The notes below the pieces were generated by a model. That model was not told the origin of the DNA and did not search any database. It saw only the letters and a list, made by a program, of their open reading frames with translations. From Lysobacter sp. Root916 (GTDB taxonomy: Bacteria > Pseudomonadota > Gammaproteobacteria > Xanthomonadales > Xanthomonadaceae), in assembly GCF_001429785.1 (NCBI RefSeq), contig NZ_LMJF01000012.1, forward strand, positions 613,097 to 667,232: a stretch of 54,136 nucleotides of DNA. Reading direction: 5' to 3'. A program made the translations under genes and the position numbers. Shown piece by piece: positions 1-9,774 of the stretch. Within the stretch, counting starts at the first letter, position 1; each line of letters begins with the position of its first letter.

Positions 1-3000
1 GATCCGACCACGACCAACAACACCGGCACGGCCACGACGACCCCGGTGGCTTCGGCCGACCTGTCGATCGACAAGGACGATGCCGGCGCCTCGGTCGTAC
101 CGGGCAACAATGTGGTCTACACGATCACCGTCGCCAACGCCGGTCCTTCGGCGGCGTCCTCGATCGTGGTCAGCGACGCCATCCCGGCGGGTCTGAACTT
201 CGTCAGCGCAAGCGGCGCCGGCTGGGCCTGCGTGAACAACGCCGGCACCGTGGAATGCTCGCGTCCGACCCTGGCCGCGGGCGCCAATGCCGCGATCACT
301 CTGACCCTGGCGGTGCCGTCCAACTACGGCGGCGCGTCCACGATCAGCAACACCGCTAGCGTCAGCAGCGCCACCACCGATCCGAACGGCGGCAACGACA
401 GCGATACCGAGACCACGCCGGTTTCGATTTCGATCGACGCAGTCGACGACTCGGCCGCGGTCCTGCCGTTCGCAGGCGGCACCGTGCCGAACGTGACCGT
501 CAACGACACCACCAACGGCGTCGCCGTCGCGATCGGCGTCAACGCCACCGCGCCGACCGTCGTCAGCAACGGCGGCCTGACCGGTCTGATCGCCAATCCG
601 GACGGCAGCTTCACCGTGCCGGCCGGTTCGACGCCGGGCGCCTACACCGTCACCTACCGCATCTGCACGCTGCCGGCCACCTCGCCGGCCACCTGCGACG
701 ATGCCAGCGTGCCGGTCGTGGTCGGCCCGGATGCCGTGGACGACACCGCCACCACGCCGCAGAACACCACGCTCAACGCCACCGTCACCGGCGGCGACAG
801 CGCACCGGTGGGCTCGGCCTACGCACTGGTGACCGGTACCAGCAACGGCACGCTGACCTTCAACGCCGACGGCAGCTACACCTACGTGCCGAATGCCAAC
901 TACAGCGGCCCGGACAGCTTCAGCTACCGTCTGTGCCTGCCGGCGCCGAACGGCTCGGTCTGCGATATCGCGACCGTGTCGATCACCGTCGGTGGCAATG
1001 CCGTCACCGCGCTCGACGACAGCGCCAGCACGCCGCAGAACACGCCGGTGGGCATCAACGTGATCGGCAACGACACCACCACCGGCGCGCCGCTCAATCC
1101 GGCCTCGGTCAGCATCGTCACGGCACCGACCAACGGCAGCGTGACCTGCGACAGCGCGGGTCTATGCACCTACACGCCGAACGCCGGCTTCAGCGGCAGC
1201 GACAGCTTCGTGTACCGCGTCTGCGACGTCTCGACGCCGACCCCGGTCTGCGCCAACGCCACCGCCACGGTGACCGTGGCGCAGGCGGTGATCGCGGCCA
1301 ACGACGACGACTACAGCGGCGCGCCGGTCAACGGCGCCACGGGCTCGGCCAACGTCGGCAACGCGCTGACCAACGACAGCCTCAACGGCGGCGCGGTCGA
1401 TCTGGCCTTTGTGACCTTCACCGTCAACGACCCGAACACGGGCGATGGCGTCTCGGTCGCGGCCGACGGCACCGTCTCGGTCGCCCCGGGCACCCCGGCC
1501 GGTACTTACGTGATTCCGTACCAGCTGTGCGAGACCGCGCGTCCGAGCAACTGCGACACGGCCTCGATCACCGTGGTGGTCGGCGCCGCGCCGATCGACG
1601 CGGTCGACGATCCGGTCGCCACCCCGGTCAACGGCAGCACCGGCGCGACCGCCGTGGTCAACGTGCTCGGCAACGACACCCTCAACGGTGGCGCGGCCAC
1701 GACCAGCAACGTCACCTTGGCGCCGGTCACCAGCGGCCCGCTGACGGTGAATGTCGACGGTACGGTCGATGTCGCGCCGAACACCCCGGCCGGCACTTAC
1801 ACCGTCACCTACCGGATCTGCGAAGTCCTCAACCCGAGCAACTGCGATACCGCCACGGTCACCGTGACGGTCAACGCCGCGCCGATCGACGCGGTCGACG
1901 ACACCGTCGCCACGCCGATCAACGGCACCACGGGCGGCACCGGTGTGGTGAACGTGCTAGGCAACGACACCCTCAACGGTGGCGCGGCCACGACCGGCAA
2001 CGTCACCCTGGCGCCGGTCACCAACGGCCCGCTGACGGTGAACGCCGACGGTACGGTAGACGTCGCGCCGAACACCCCGGCCGGTACCTACACCGCGACC
2101 TATCGGATCTGCGAAGTGCTCAACCCGAGCAACTGCGATACCGCCACGGTCACGGTCACGGTCAACGCCGCACCGATCGACGCGGTCGACGACACCCTCG
2201 CCACGCCGGTCAACGGCAGCACCGGCGGCACCGGCGTGATCAACGTGCTCGGTAACGACACGCTCAACGGCAGCACCCTGAACCCGGCCGACGTCAGCCT
2301 GACGCCGGTCACCAGCGGCCCGCTGACGGTGAACGCCAACGGTACGGTCGATGTCGCGCCGAACACCCCGGCCGGCACCTACACCGTCACCTACCGCATC
2401 TGCGAAGTGCTGAACCCGAGCAACTGCGATACGGCCGTGGTCACGGTCACCGTGGTCGCTCCCGCGATCACCGCCACCGACGATCTGGTCGGCGGCGGCC
2501 GCGGCGTCACCCCGCAGAACACGCCGATCATCACCAGCGTGCTGACCAACGACACGCTCAACGGCGCGCCGATCGATCCGGCCCTGGTCAACATCACCAT
2601 CGCCAGCAACCCGGCGAACGGCACGGTCGTGGTCAACGGCGACGGCACCGTGACCTATACGCCCAACCCGAACTTCAGCGGCAACGACAGCTACACCTAC
2701 ACGATCTGCGAGAAGCTCAATCCGGCCAACTGCGCCACCGCCACCGTTTCGGTGCTGGTCCAGCCCAACCGGGTCGACGCCGTCGACGACGTGACCAGCA
2801 CCGATCAGCAGGTGCCGGTGACGATCAGCGTCCTCACCAACGACAGCGTGCTCAGCGCGCCGCTGGATCCGGCCTCGGTCAGCGTGACCGTGGCGCCGAC
2901 CAACGGCACGGTGAACTGCGTGGCGGGCGTGTGCACCTACACCCCGAACCAGTTCTTCGCCGGTACCGACAGCTTCACCTACCGCGTCTGCGACACCTCG

Positions 3001-4782
3001 GTGCCGACCCCGGTCTGCGACACCGCCGTGGTCACCATCACGGTGAACGCCAACGCCCCGGTGCTGCGCCTGACCAAGCAGGCGGCTCAGCGCTCGGTGA
3101 AGATCGGCGATCTGATCCGCTATACGGTGATCGCCGAGAACGTGGGCGACTCGCCGGCGCGCAACGCGACCCTGGTCGATACGCCGCCCGCGGGCTTCAC
3201 CTACGTCGACGGCTCGCTCAGCGTGGACGACGAGGACGACGCCGCCAGCGTCGGCGGCACCAATCCGCTGCGCATCAACGGCATCGACGTGGCTATCGGT
3301 CAGCGCGCCACCATCGTCTACTTCCTGCGCGTCGGCGCCGGCGTGGGCAAGGGCGTGCACACCAACAGCGTCACCGCGCTCGACGTCAACGGCACCTCGA
3401 TCGGCAACGTCGCCACCGCCGATGTCGACATGGCCGGCGATCCGCTGCTGGAAGACAGCCTGATCATGGGTACGGTCTACGACGACCGCGACGGCGACGG
3501 CTGGCAGGATCCGGCCAAGGCCGGCGGCGTGCGCGTGCAGGGCGGCTTCGCCCCGGGGGCCTACGTCGCGGGTTCGACCACGGTCGATCGCGGCACCGGC
3601 CCGCAGCCGGAGCCCGACGCCAGCGCGCCGCTGCTGCACGGCATCGCGATCGGCGACATCGCCGGCCGCAGCTCCAGCGCCGACAGCGCCCAGCGCCGTC
3701 AGGTGGTGGTGCGCCAGACCCTGCGCTCGCTCGACTTCAGCGACGACTTCGTCCTGACCACCGACGAGGGCAGCACCGTGCGCATGAACGCCGCCGGTCA
3801 GACCACGGTCGAACGCACCCGCGGCGACGCGGCCAAGGGTCTGACCGCGCAGGACCTGCAGGTCACGCGCAAGGTCAGCCAGGTCGCCGACGGCTACGAG
3901 GTCTCTTACGTGATCCGCAACGAAGGCATCGACGAACGCGGTATCCCCGGCGTGCGCATCGCCTCGGTGGAAGGCCTGATCATGCAGACCGACGCCTACG
4001 GCCGTTACCACCTGGAGGGTATCTCGGGCGGCGACACCGCACGCGGCCGCAACTTCATCCTCAAGGTCGACCAGGCCACGTTGCCGCCGGGCTCGGTGTT
4101 CACCACCGAAAACCCGCGCGTGCGCCGCGTGACCCAGGGCGTGCCGACCCGCTTCGACTTCGGCGTCAAGCTGCCCGCCGGCGAGATCCGCGGCGGCAGC
4201 AGCCAGACCGATGTCGAGCTGGGCGAGGTGATGTTCGAGGCCGGCAGCGACCAGGTGAAGAGCGATTACGCGCCGATGTTCGGCAAGATCGCCCAGCGCC
4301 TGCGCGATGCCGACGGCGGCAGCGTCACCATCACCGCTCAGGCTGAAGGCGAGGCGCTGGCGTTCGCCCGCGCCCATGCGGTGCAGGCGGCGCTGAGCAA
4401 GGAACTGGAACCGGACCTCGCCGAAAAGGTCCGCATCGACGTGGTCGCGGGCACCGACGCCACGGCGCTGGTCAGCCTGGACCAGGCGATCAAGCTCGGC
4501 GAGCTGCTGTTCGACACCGACCAGGCCACGATTCGTCCGCAGTACCGCGGCCTGATCTCGGAAATCGCCAAGACCCTCAACCGCGAAGGTCGCGGTGTGA
4601 TCGGTATCGTCGGCCGCGCCGATCCGCGCGGCGCCAACGCCTACAACGTCCAGCTCGGCATGCGCCGCGCCAAGGCCGTGTACGAGGCGATATCGGCCGA
4701 GCTCGAGCCGAAGGTGAGACAGAAGGTGCGAGTGGACATAACTGACGATACCAACGCCCCCGTCGGCGTGGGCGGCCGCTGA
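1..4782 (+). CDS. Giant repeat-rich surface protein with C-terminal OmpA-like domains (5' end missing)
   Basis: The frame is open from the first base, so the start lies left of the window; 1593 codons are visible. In order: a DUF11 (conserved repeat) domain at about residues 19-145; a long array of 80-100-residue cadherin/Ig-like repeats with the signatures 'AVDD' and 'VLGNDTLNGG' up to about 1015; a second DUF11 domain at about 1020-1150; an SdrD-like segment with a calcium-type 'DRDGDGWQDP' loop; a carboxypeptidase-regulatory-like stretch ('DAYGRYHLEGI', about 1330); and two OmpA_C-like domains at about 1405-1485 and 1495-1585. The second keeps the peptidoglycan-binding pattern ('GRADPRGANAYN', then 'RRAKAV'); the first is degenerate. 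It is probably a cell-surface or periplasm-anchored adhesin-like protein. The barrel gene follows after 4 bases, which suggests a joint complex. Its ligand cannot be read from the sequence. Confidence 0.85.
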   Translation, partial: DPTTTNNTGTATTTPVASADLSIDKDDAGASVVPGNNVVYTITVANAGPSAASSIVVSDAIPAGLNFVSASGAGWACVNNAGTVECSRPTLAAGANAAITLTLAVPSNYGGASTISNTASVSSATTDPNGGNDSDTETTPVSISIDAVDDSAAVLPFAGGTVPNVTVNDTTNGVAVAIGVNATAPTVVSNGGLTGLIANPDGSFTVPAGSTPGAYTVTYRICTLPATSPATCDDASVPVVVGPDAVDDTATTPQNTTLNATVTGGDSAPVGSAYALVTGTSNGTLTFNADGSYTYVPNANYSGPDSFSYRLCLPAPNGSVCDIATVSITVGGNAVTALDDSASTPQNTPVGINVIGNDTTTGAPLNPASVSIVTAPTNGSVTCDSAGLCTYTPNAGFSGSDSFVYRVCDVSTPTPVCANATATVTVAQAVIAANDDDYSGAPVNGATGSANVGNALTNDSLNGGAVDLAFVTFTVNDPNTGDGVSVAADGTVSVAPGTPAGTYVIPYQLCETARPSNCDTASITVVVGAAPIDAVDDPVATPVNGSTGATAVVNVLGNDTLNGGAATTSNVTLAPVTSGPLTVNVDGTVDVAPNTPAGTYTVTYRICEVLNPSNCDTATVTVTVNAAPIDAVDDTVATPINGTTGGTGVVNVLGNDTLNGGAATTGNVTLAPVTNGPLTVNADGTVDVAPNTPAGTYTATYRICEVLNPSNCDTATVTVTVNAAPIDAVDDTLATPVNGSTGGTGVINVLGNDTLNGSTLNPADVSLTPVTSGPLTVNANGTVDVAPNTPAGTYTVTYRICEVLNPSNCDTAVVTVTVVAPAITATDDLVGGGRGVTPQNTPIITSVLTNDTLNGAPIDPALVNITIASNPANGTVVVNGDGTVTYTPNPNFSGNDSYTYTICEKLNPANCATATVSVLVQPNRVDAVDDVTSTDQQVPVTISVLTNDSVLSAPLDPASVSVTVAPTNGTVNCVAGVCTYTPNQFFAGTDSFTYRVCDTSVPTPVCDTAVVTITVNANAPVLRLTKQAAQRSVKIGDLIRYTVIAENVGDSPARNATLVDTPPAGFTYVDGSLSVDDEDDAASVGGTNPLRINGIDVAIGQRATIVYFLRVGAGVGKGVHTNSVTALDVNGTSIGNVATADVDMAGDPLLEDSLIMGTVYDDRDGDGWQDPAKAGGVRVQGGFAPGAYVAGSTTVDRGTGPQPEPDASAPLLHGIAIGDIAGRSSSADSAQRRQVVVRQTLRSLDFSDDFVLTTDEGSTVRMNAAGQTTVERTRGDAAKGLTAQDLQVTRKVSQVADGYEVSYVIRNEGIDERGIPGVRIASVEGLIMQTDAYGRYHLEGISGGDTARGRNFILKVDQATLPPGSVFTTENPRVRRVTQGVPTRFDFGVKLPAGEIRGGSSQTDVELGEVMFEAGSDQVKSDYAPMFGKIAQRLRDADGGSVTITAQAEGEALAFARAHAVQAALSKELEPDLAEKVRIDVVAGTDATALVSLDQAIKLGELLFDTDQATIRPQYRGLISEIAKTLNREGRGVIGIVGRADPRGANAYNVQLGMRRAKAVYEAISAELEPKVRQKVRVDITDDTNAPVGVGGR
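1585..2457 (+). repeat. Three tandem 291-bp coding repeats in the surface protein
   Basis: Three consecutive units start at 1585, 1876 and 2167. The first two are 291 bp and the last about 288 bp. Each begins with a near-identical GCGCCGATCGACGCGGTCGA block and encodes one 97-residue cadherin-like domain ending in 'CEVLNPSNCDTA'. Nucleotide identity between units is high, far above that of the flanking domains, which points to recent duplication or gene conversion. Such arrays can change copy number by recombination. Confidence 0.85.
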
Positions 4783-4786
4783 GGAC

Positions 4787-7700
4787 ATGGCCATGAAGAT
4801 GAAAATGAAGCTTCTGGACATGACCCTGATCGGCCTGCTCTCGGCCGGCGCCGCCGGCCCGTCGCTGGCTCAGGACGCGGCACCAAAGTCGGAAGGCGAG
4901 GGCGCCGCGGCACGTTGCGACGGCGGCGAATGCCGCAGCGACGAAGGCCTGCTGTTCCGCGTGCGCACCCGAGGCGAAGAGCGCCCGGTCGCGCAGGGCG
5001 AGGACGCCGACGCGTTGCAACGCAATCGTCGCGTCGATGTGGTGCGCGAGGACGTGCTGCCCGGCAGCGCCAAGATCGCCGGCCGCTTCAGCATCGACCT
5101 GCCTAACGGCGGCGTGATCTGGGCCACCGAAGATCCCACCCTCGGCCGCCCCGTGCTCGACGTGCAGGGCGGTTCGACCGTGCCCTTCGAGAACGGCCGC
5201 ATCGCCAAGCCGCTGCGCTTCCACGGCTACACCAACTACGCCTCGTTCATCGACAAGATCGAAGTCACCGTGTACCGCGGCAGCGACGCCGACCTGGTCA
5301 CGCCGCTGGCCAAGATCGACCTGCCGGTGGCCAACGTCACCGACCAGGAATGGGATGGCGCCCTGCCGGCCGATCTCAACCTGCAGCCGGGCGACGAGCT
5401 GATTTACGTCGCCCGCGCCTACGGCAAGGACGGCACTTTCGACGAAACCGTCGGCAAGCGCGTGCAATTGGTGCGTCCGGAAGACTACGAGCGCGGTATC
5501 CAGGTGCTGCGCGACGAAAACCAGCGCTCGCTGGGCAAGGCGCTGGACATCGAGGACGCCGAGTCGCAGGGCATCGAGAACGCGATCTACGGGCGCAGCT
5601 CGCTGCGCATCCAGAACATCCCGATCTACGGCTCGCGCGTGCGCATCTACGGCCGCGACATCCCGCGCGATACCCAGCTCACCATCAACGGCGAAACCTT
5701 CCCGATCGACCTCGAGCGCAAGTTCGTGGCCGAGTTCCTGGAGCCGATCGGCCGTCACGGCTACGACGTAGCGGTCAAGCCGCGCGGCGGCGCGCCGTTG
5801 CAGCACCGCCTCGACGTCGACGTCACCGGCAAGTACGCCTTCCTGGTCGCGCTGGCCGATGTCACCGTGTCCGAGAACAACGTCAGCGGCAACATCGAAC
5901 CGCTGGCCGGCGACGAACGCTACGACAAGGACTTCATCAGCGAAGGCCGCCTGGCGTTCTATTTGAAGGGCAAGGTCAAGGGCAAGTACCTGATCACCGC
6001 CCAGGCCGACACCCGCGAGCGCGAGATCAAGCAGCTGTTCAACGGCTTCTTCGATGCCGACGCCCAGGACGTGTTCCGCCGCCTCGACCCGGACCTGTAC
6101 TACCCGGTCTACGGCGACGACTCCAGCACCTACCGCGACGTCGATACCCAGGGCCGTTTGTACGTGCGCGTGGACTGGGACCAAAACCAGGCGTTGTGGG
6201 GCAACTTCAACACCGGCATCACCGGTACCGAGTACGGTCAGTACGACCGCTCGCTGTACGGCGCGGCGCTGTCCTGGCGTTCGCGCGCCACCACCCAGCT
6301 CGGCGCGCCCAAGAGCGAAGTGCGCGCGTTCGGTTCCGAAGCGCAGAGCGCCTACGGCCACACCGAGTTCCTCGGCACCGGCGGCAGCCTGTACTACCTC
6401 AAGCACACCGACGTGCTGCCGGGTTCGGACAAGGTCACCCTGGAAATCCGCGATCGCACCACCGGCCGCACCGAGAGCCGCGTGGACCTGCAGCGCGGCG
6501 CCGACTACGAGATCGATGAGCTGCAGGGTCGCCTGATCCTGACCCGTCCGCTGGCCCAGGTCACGCGCGAGAACGTGCGCACCCTGACCCGCGACAACCC
6601 GCTCGACGGCTACACCCAACTGCTGCTGGTCGATTACGAATACGTGCCGGTCGGCTTCGATGCCGACGACGTCAGCGCCGGTTTCCGCGGCAAGCAGTGG
6701 TTCGGCGAGCACGTCGCGGTGGGCGGCACCTACATCGACGAGAACCGACGTGGCGACGACTACACCCTGAAGGGCGCGGATCTGACCCTGCAGGCCGGTC
6801 GCGGCACCTACCTGAAGCTGGAACAGACCCGCAGCGAATCCACCGTCGCGCCGATCTTCTATTCCGACAACGGCGGTCTCAGCTTCATCCAGCGCAATCC
6901 GACCACCGCTGCGCGCAGCGGCGAAGCCAAGGCCGTCGAGGCGCGCGCGAACTTCAAGGAGCTGGGCTGGACCGATCGCGATTGGAGCGTGGGTGCCTGG
7001 TGGCGCGACGTCGACGCCGGCTTCTCGGTCTCGCGCGCGGACACCGGCCTGGATATCGAGGAATACGGCGCCGAGTTCCTGGGCTACTTCACCGACAACT
7101 TCAGCCTGTACGGCAAGTACTCGCGCGCCGAACGCGGCGCCGAGGCCCTGGAGCAGAGCCAGCTGACCGCCGATTGGCGCATCACCAACGACACCCAGCT
7201 GGGCGCCGAGCTGCGTCGCGTGCGCGAAGAGCGCCTCAGCGGCACCGCCGACGCCCTGTTGGCGGCCGTGAGCTACCGCCGCCGCTTCGGTTCCTCGCTG
7301 GAGCTGTACGGCGTCGGCCAGTTCACAGCCGACGACGACAATGGCGCCTACGACCGCAACAACCTGATCACCCTGGGCGGCAAGTACCTGTTCGGCGATC
7401 GTTCCAGCGTTGGCGCCGAAGTCAGCGGTGGCAGCCGCGGCCACGGCGGCAAGGTCGAGGCCGAGTACCGCCTCAAGCCCGACCACACGATCTACGGCGC
7501 CTACAGCTACAGCACCGACACCACCGCCACCGATCCGCTGTTCAACCGCGATCTGCAGAACGGTTGGACCCTCGGCCAGCGCTGGCGTCTGAGCAACCAG
7601 GTCAACCTGTTCAACGAAAGCCAGTTCCTCAAGGACCCCAGCGACAACAGCCAGGGCATCGTCCACACCTACGGCATGGACTTCTATCCGTCCGAAGGCT

Positions 7701-8476
7701 GGAACATCGGCTTCACCATCATGGACGGCGAACTGGACGCCACCACCGGTCGCGTCGACCGTCGCGCCTACAGCGTCAGCGGCGGCCGCACCGACGAAAT
7801 CGCCCAGTGGAACAGCAAGCTGGAGTACCGCAAGGACACCGGTGCCGAGCAGCGCGAGCAGTGGGTCACCACCAATCGCCTGTTCTACAAGGTCAACGAA
7901 GACCTGCGCCTGGCCCTGCGCGCCAATTACGCCGATACCCAGGACGACCTCAATCCGGCCGAAAGCGCCAAGCTGGCCGAAGCCAACCTCGGCTTCGCCT
8001 ACCGCCCGCACGACAACACCCGCTGGGGTCTGTTCGGCAAGTACACCTATTTGTACGACCTGGCCACCCTCGGCCAGGACGGCGGCGCCACTTACGACCA
8101 GCGCTCGCAGGTGCTGTCGTTCGAAGGCGTCTACCGCATCGACGACAAGTGGGAGGTGGCCGGTAAGCTTGCCAGCCGTTGGGGCGACTACCGCATCGGT
8201 CGCGGCGAAGGCCAGTGGCTGGACAGCCGCGCCGACTTCGCCGCCGGCCAGCTGCGCTATCACCTGATCGCCAAGTGGGAAGGTCTGGTCGAGTACCGCT
8301 GGCTGCAGGTCAAGGACGGCGGCGACAAGCGCGGCTGGCTGATCGGCCTGGATCGCCAGCTCGGCGACAACTTCAAGGTCGGCGTGGGCTACAACTTCAC
8401 CGACTTCAGCGACGACCTGACCGATCTGAAATACGACAACAAGGGCTGGTTCTTGAATCTGGCGGGTTATTACTGA
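4787..8476 (+). CDS. Large outer-membrane beta-barrel protein, partner of the upstream OmpA-repeat protein
   Basis: The protein has 1229 residues. The ATG lies 4 bases after the upstream stop, with a GAGGAC ribosome site overlapping that stop, so the two genes are surely cotranscribed. A signal peptide is visible (basic MKMKMK stretch, hydrophobic core, likely cleavage after 'PSLA' near residue 29). Residues 60-390 look like Ig-like/beta-sandwich modules ('SSLRIQNIPIYGSRVRIYG'). From about residue 395 to the end the sequence alternates aromatic-rich amphipathic strands and polar turns, and it finishes 'NLAGYY', a C-terminal aromatic typical of outer-membrane barrels recognised by BamA. Infer an outer-membrane barrel that exports, anchors or displays the giant repeat protein. 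I do not recognise a named family. No TonB box or plug domain is evident, so a TonB receptor is unlikely. Confidence 0.75.
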   Translation: MAMKMKMKLLDMTLIGLLSAGAAGPSLAQDAAPKSEGEGAAARCDGGECRSDEGLLFRVRTRGEERPVAQGEDADALQRNRRVDVVREDVLPGSAKIAGRFSIDLPNGGVIWATEDPTLGRPVLDVQGGSTVPFENGRIAKPLRFHGYTNYASFIDKIEVTVYRGSDADLVTPLAKIDLPVANVTDQEWDGALPADLNLQPGDELIYVARAYGKDGTFDETVGKRVQLVRPEDYERGIQVLRDENQRSLGKALDIEDAESQGIENAIYGRSSLRIQNIPIYGSRVRIYGRDIPRDTQLTINGETFPIDLERKFVAEFLEPIGRHGYDVAVKPRGGAPLQHRLDVDVTGKYAFLVALADVTVSENNVSGNIEPLAGDERYDKDFISEGRLAFYLKGKVKGKYLITAQADTREREIKQLFNGFFDADAQDVFRRLDPDLYYPVYGDDSSTYRDVDTQGRLYVRVDWDQNQALWGNFNTGITGTEYGQYDRSLYGAALSWRSRATTQLGAPKSEVRAFGSEAQSAYGHTEFLGTGGSLYYLKHTDVLPGSDKVTLEIRDRTTGRTESRVDLQRGADYEIDELQGRLILTRPLAQVTRENVRTLTRDNPLDGYTQLLLVDYEYVPVGFDADDVSAGFRGKQWFGEHVAVGGTYIDENRRGDDYTLKGADLTLQAGRGTYLKLEQTRSESTVAPIFYSDNGGLSFIQRNPTTAARSGEAKAVEARANFKELGWTDRDWSVGAWWRDVDAGFSVSRADTGLDIEEYGAEFLGYFTDNFSLYGKYSRAERGAEALEQSQLTADWRITNDTQLGAELRRVREERLSGTADALLAAVSYRRRFGSSLELYGVGQFTADDDNGAYDRNNLITLGGKYLFGDRSSVGAEVSGGSRGHGGKVEAEYRLKPDHTIYGAYSYSTDTTATDPLFNRDLQNGWTLGQRWRLSNQVNLFNESQFLKDPSDNSQGIVHTYGMDFYPSEGWNIGFTIMDGELDATTGRVDRRAYSVSGGRTDEIAQWNSKLEYRKDTGAEQREQWVTTNRLFYKVNEDLRLALRANYADTQDDLNPAESAKLAEANLGFAYRPHDNTRWGLFGKYTYLYDLATLGQDGGATYDQRSQVLSFEGVYRIDDKWEVAGKLASRWGDYRIGRGEGQWLDSRADFAAGQLRYHLIAKWEGLVEYRWLQVKDGGDKRGWLIGLDRQLGDNFKVGVGYNFTDFSDDLTDLKYDNKGWFLNLAGYY

Positions 8477-8502
8477 CCCGCCGTCTTCGGAGGCTCCAAC
8501 AA

Positions 8503-8530
8503 ACGCCGCGGCCTCCGCGGCGTTTTTTTT
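8503..8530 (+). terminator. Rho-independent terminator after the barrel gene
   Basis: A perfect 9-bp stem (ACGCCGCGG / CCGCGGCGT, 8503-8511 and 8515-8523) with a 3-base loop is followed by a run of eight T. It closes the surface-protein operon 26 bases after its last stop codon. Confidence 0.93.
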
Positions 8531-8587
8531 GCTCCAGGCAGGGGCGTGGGGCCTGCGATGCCAACCCAATGGACGCGACGCCAGCGC

Positions 8588-8612
8588 TGTGGGAGCGGCG
8601 AGGGCCGCGACC
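8588..8612. repeat. Possible REP-like intergenic repeat
   Basis: The stretch TGTGGGAGCGGCGAGGGCCG and its following bases can fold on itself (GCGGC/GCCGC). It resembles the dispersed 'GTGGGAGCGGC...GCCGCGACC' repeats known from Xanthomonadaceae and Pseudomonas intergenic regions. Only one copy is in the window, so this rests on recall of the motif. The rest of 8531-8764 shows no convincing gene. Confidence 0.4.
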
Positions 8613-8764
8613 GCCCCGTTCGCGGCGAATGCTGGAGCGCACCGGCGTGGCGCATCGCCCCGAATGCGTCGGCCGTTTCATTGACAAGGCGCAATGCCCA
8701 CCGGACCATCGCCGCAACGGCCGCTTAGGGCCGTACTCGGCCGTGGCATCCAGGGGGGGCATCC

Positions 8765-9235
8765 GTGCTCAAGACGCTTTGTATCGCAGCGACGCTCATA
8801 TTGTCGCTTAGCTCCGCGGCGTATGCCGGCAAGTCCCGGCACGCGACCGCCAATGAATTCTCCAGGCTCACCGTCGCGGGCATGAAGTACGGACTGGCGA
8901 AGAGCCACCCGGCCATGGCGACCTGCGTCGGCAAGATCAGCGACTACGCTCTCAGCGAAGCCTATCAATCCGTCATCGTCCGCACGATGCCCGCGGCCGA
9001 CATCGTCAAGTTGGATTCCTTCTTCGGCACTTCGCTCGGCACGCGTTGGACCGACGACAACATCCGCTTCGGACAGACAGGTGGCGCCTCCCATAGCGAA
9101 TTCAGCAAGGACGAACTGAAGCAGATCACACCCATCGTCAGCATGCCGTCCTACATCAAGCTGCAAGAGGTCGCGGCGTCGGGGGATCCGGTGGTCCAGA
9201 AGGCCGCTATGAAAGCGCTGGATCCATGTCAGTGA
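8765..9235 (+). CDS. Small secreted hypothetical protein
   Basis: The protein has 156 residues and starts at a GTG preceded by a G-rich ribosome site (AGGGGGG). The N-terminus is a clear signal peptide (MLKTLCIAATLILSLSSAAYA, cleavage near residue 21), so the mature protein of about 135 residues should be periplasmic or secreted. The mature part has two cysteines ('ATCVGK' and 'DPCQ' at the very end) that could form one disulfide. No family is recognised and the gene appears to stand alone. Confidence 0.75.
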   Translation: MLKTLCIAATLILSLSSAAYAGKSRHATANEFSRLTVAGMKYGLAKSHPAMATCVGKISDYALSEAYQSVIVRTMPAADIVKLDSFFGTSLGTRWTDDNIRFGQTGGASHSEFSKDELKQITPIVSMPSYIKLQEVAASGDPVVQKAAMKALDPCQ

Positions 9236-9362
9236 ACCTACGTACGCCGACCTCCGCTCTGGCGCGGATGGGTTGACAGCCTTCGAGCGCCGGTCCGAGT
9301 ATTGAGCGCGGCGCCCCGATGCGGGGCGATTCGCGTCGGCAAACGTCGATGTTGGAGGCGAT

Positions 9363-9683
9363 ATGTGCAGGAATATCCGGACGCTGTACAACTTCGAGCC
9401 GCCGGCCACGCACGAGGAGATTCGTGCGTCGGCGTTGCAGTTCGTTCGTAAATTGAGCGGATTCAATGCCCCGTCGAAGGCGAACGAAGAAGCCTTCAAC
9501 CTGGCCGTGAAGCAAGTCAGCGAGGCTGCGGCCACGCTCATCAACTCGTTGACCACGTTCAGCCCGCCCAAGAGCCGCGAGATCGAGCGCGGCAAGGCCG
9601 CGGAGCTTTCGGCCAAGCGCTTTGGCGCGCCCAAGCCGTCCGGCGATCCATTCAAGTCGAAGTCGCGCCGGGGCGCGGCCTAG
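9363..9683 (+). CDS. DUF2277 family protein
   Basis: The protein has 106 residues and begins 'MCRNIRTLYNFEPPATHEEI', the hallmark start of the DUF2277 family, followed by the conserved 'ALQFVRKLSGFNAPSKAN' block. A good ribosome site (GGAGGCG) lies just before the ATG. The length fits the family, whose members are usually about 85-110 residues. The C-terminal tail is Lys/Arg/Ser-rich ('PFKSKSRRGAA'). The function is unknown. The early Cys-Arg after the initiator Met is conserved in the family and may be a metal- or nucleic-acid-binding feature, which is inference. Confidence 0.9.
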   Translation: MCRNIRTLYNFEPPATHEEIRASALQFVRKLSGFNAPSKANEEAFNLAVKQVSEAAATLINSLTTFSPPKSREIERGKAAELSAKRFGAPKPSGDPFKSKSRRGAA

Positions 9684-9774
9684 GCCGAGCGTCCGGGCGC
9701 CAGGGGAAGCGCATGAATCGAACGACGACGGCGTAACGGGCATGACGGCTGTTTCCATTCGTGACAGGGTTCTC

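Noticed and set aside
1957-4821. 954-codon minus-strand open frame
   Set aside because: It is antisense to the repeat protein and gives Arg/His/Asp/Val-rich sequence without domains; high-GC shadow.
4577-8569. 1330-codon minus-strand open frame
   Set aside because: It is antisense to the barrel gene and built of Val/Ala/Gly/Gln/Asp-rich low-complexity sequence, typical of the antisense frame of a high-GC gene. The plus-strand protein has a signal peptide and barrel pattern.
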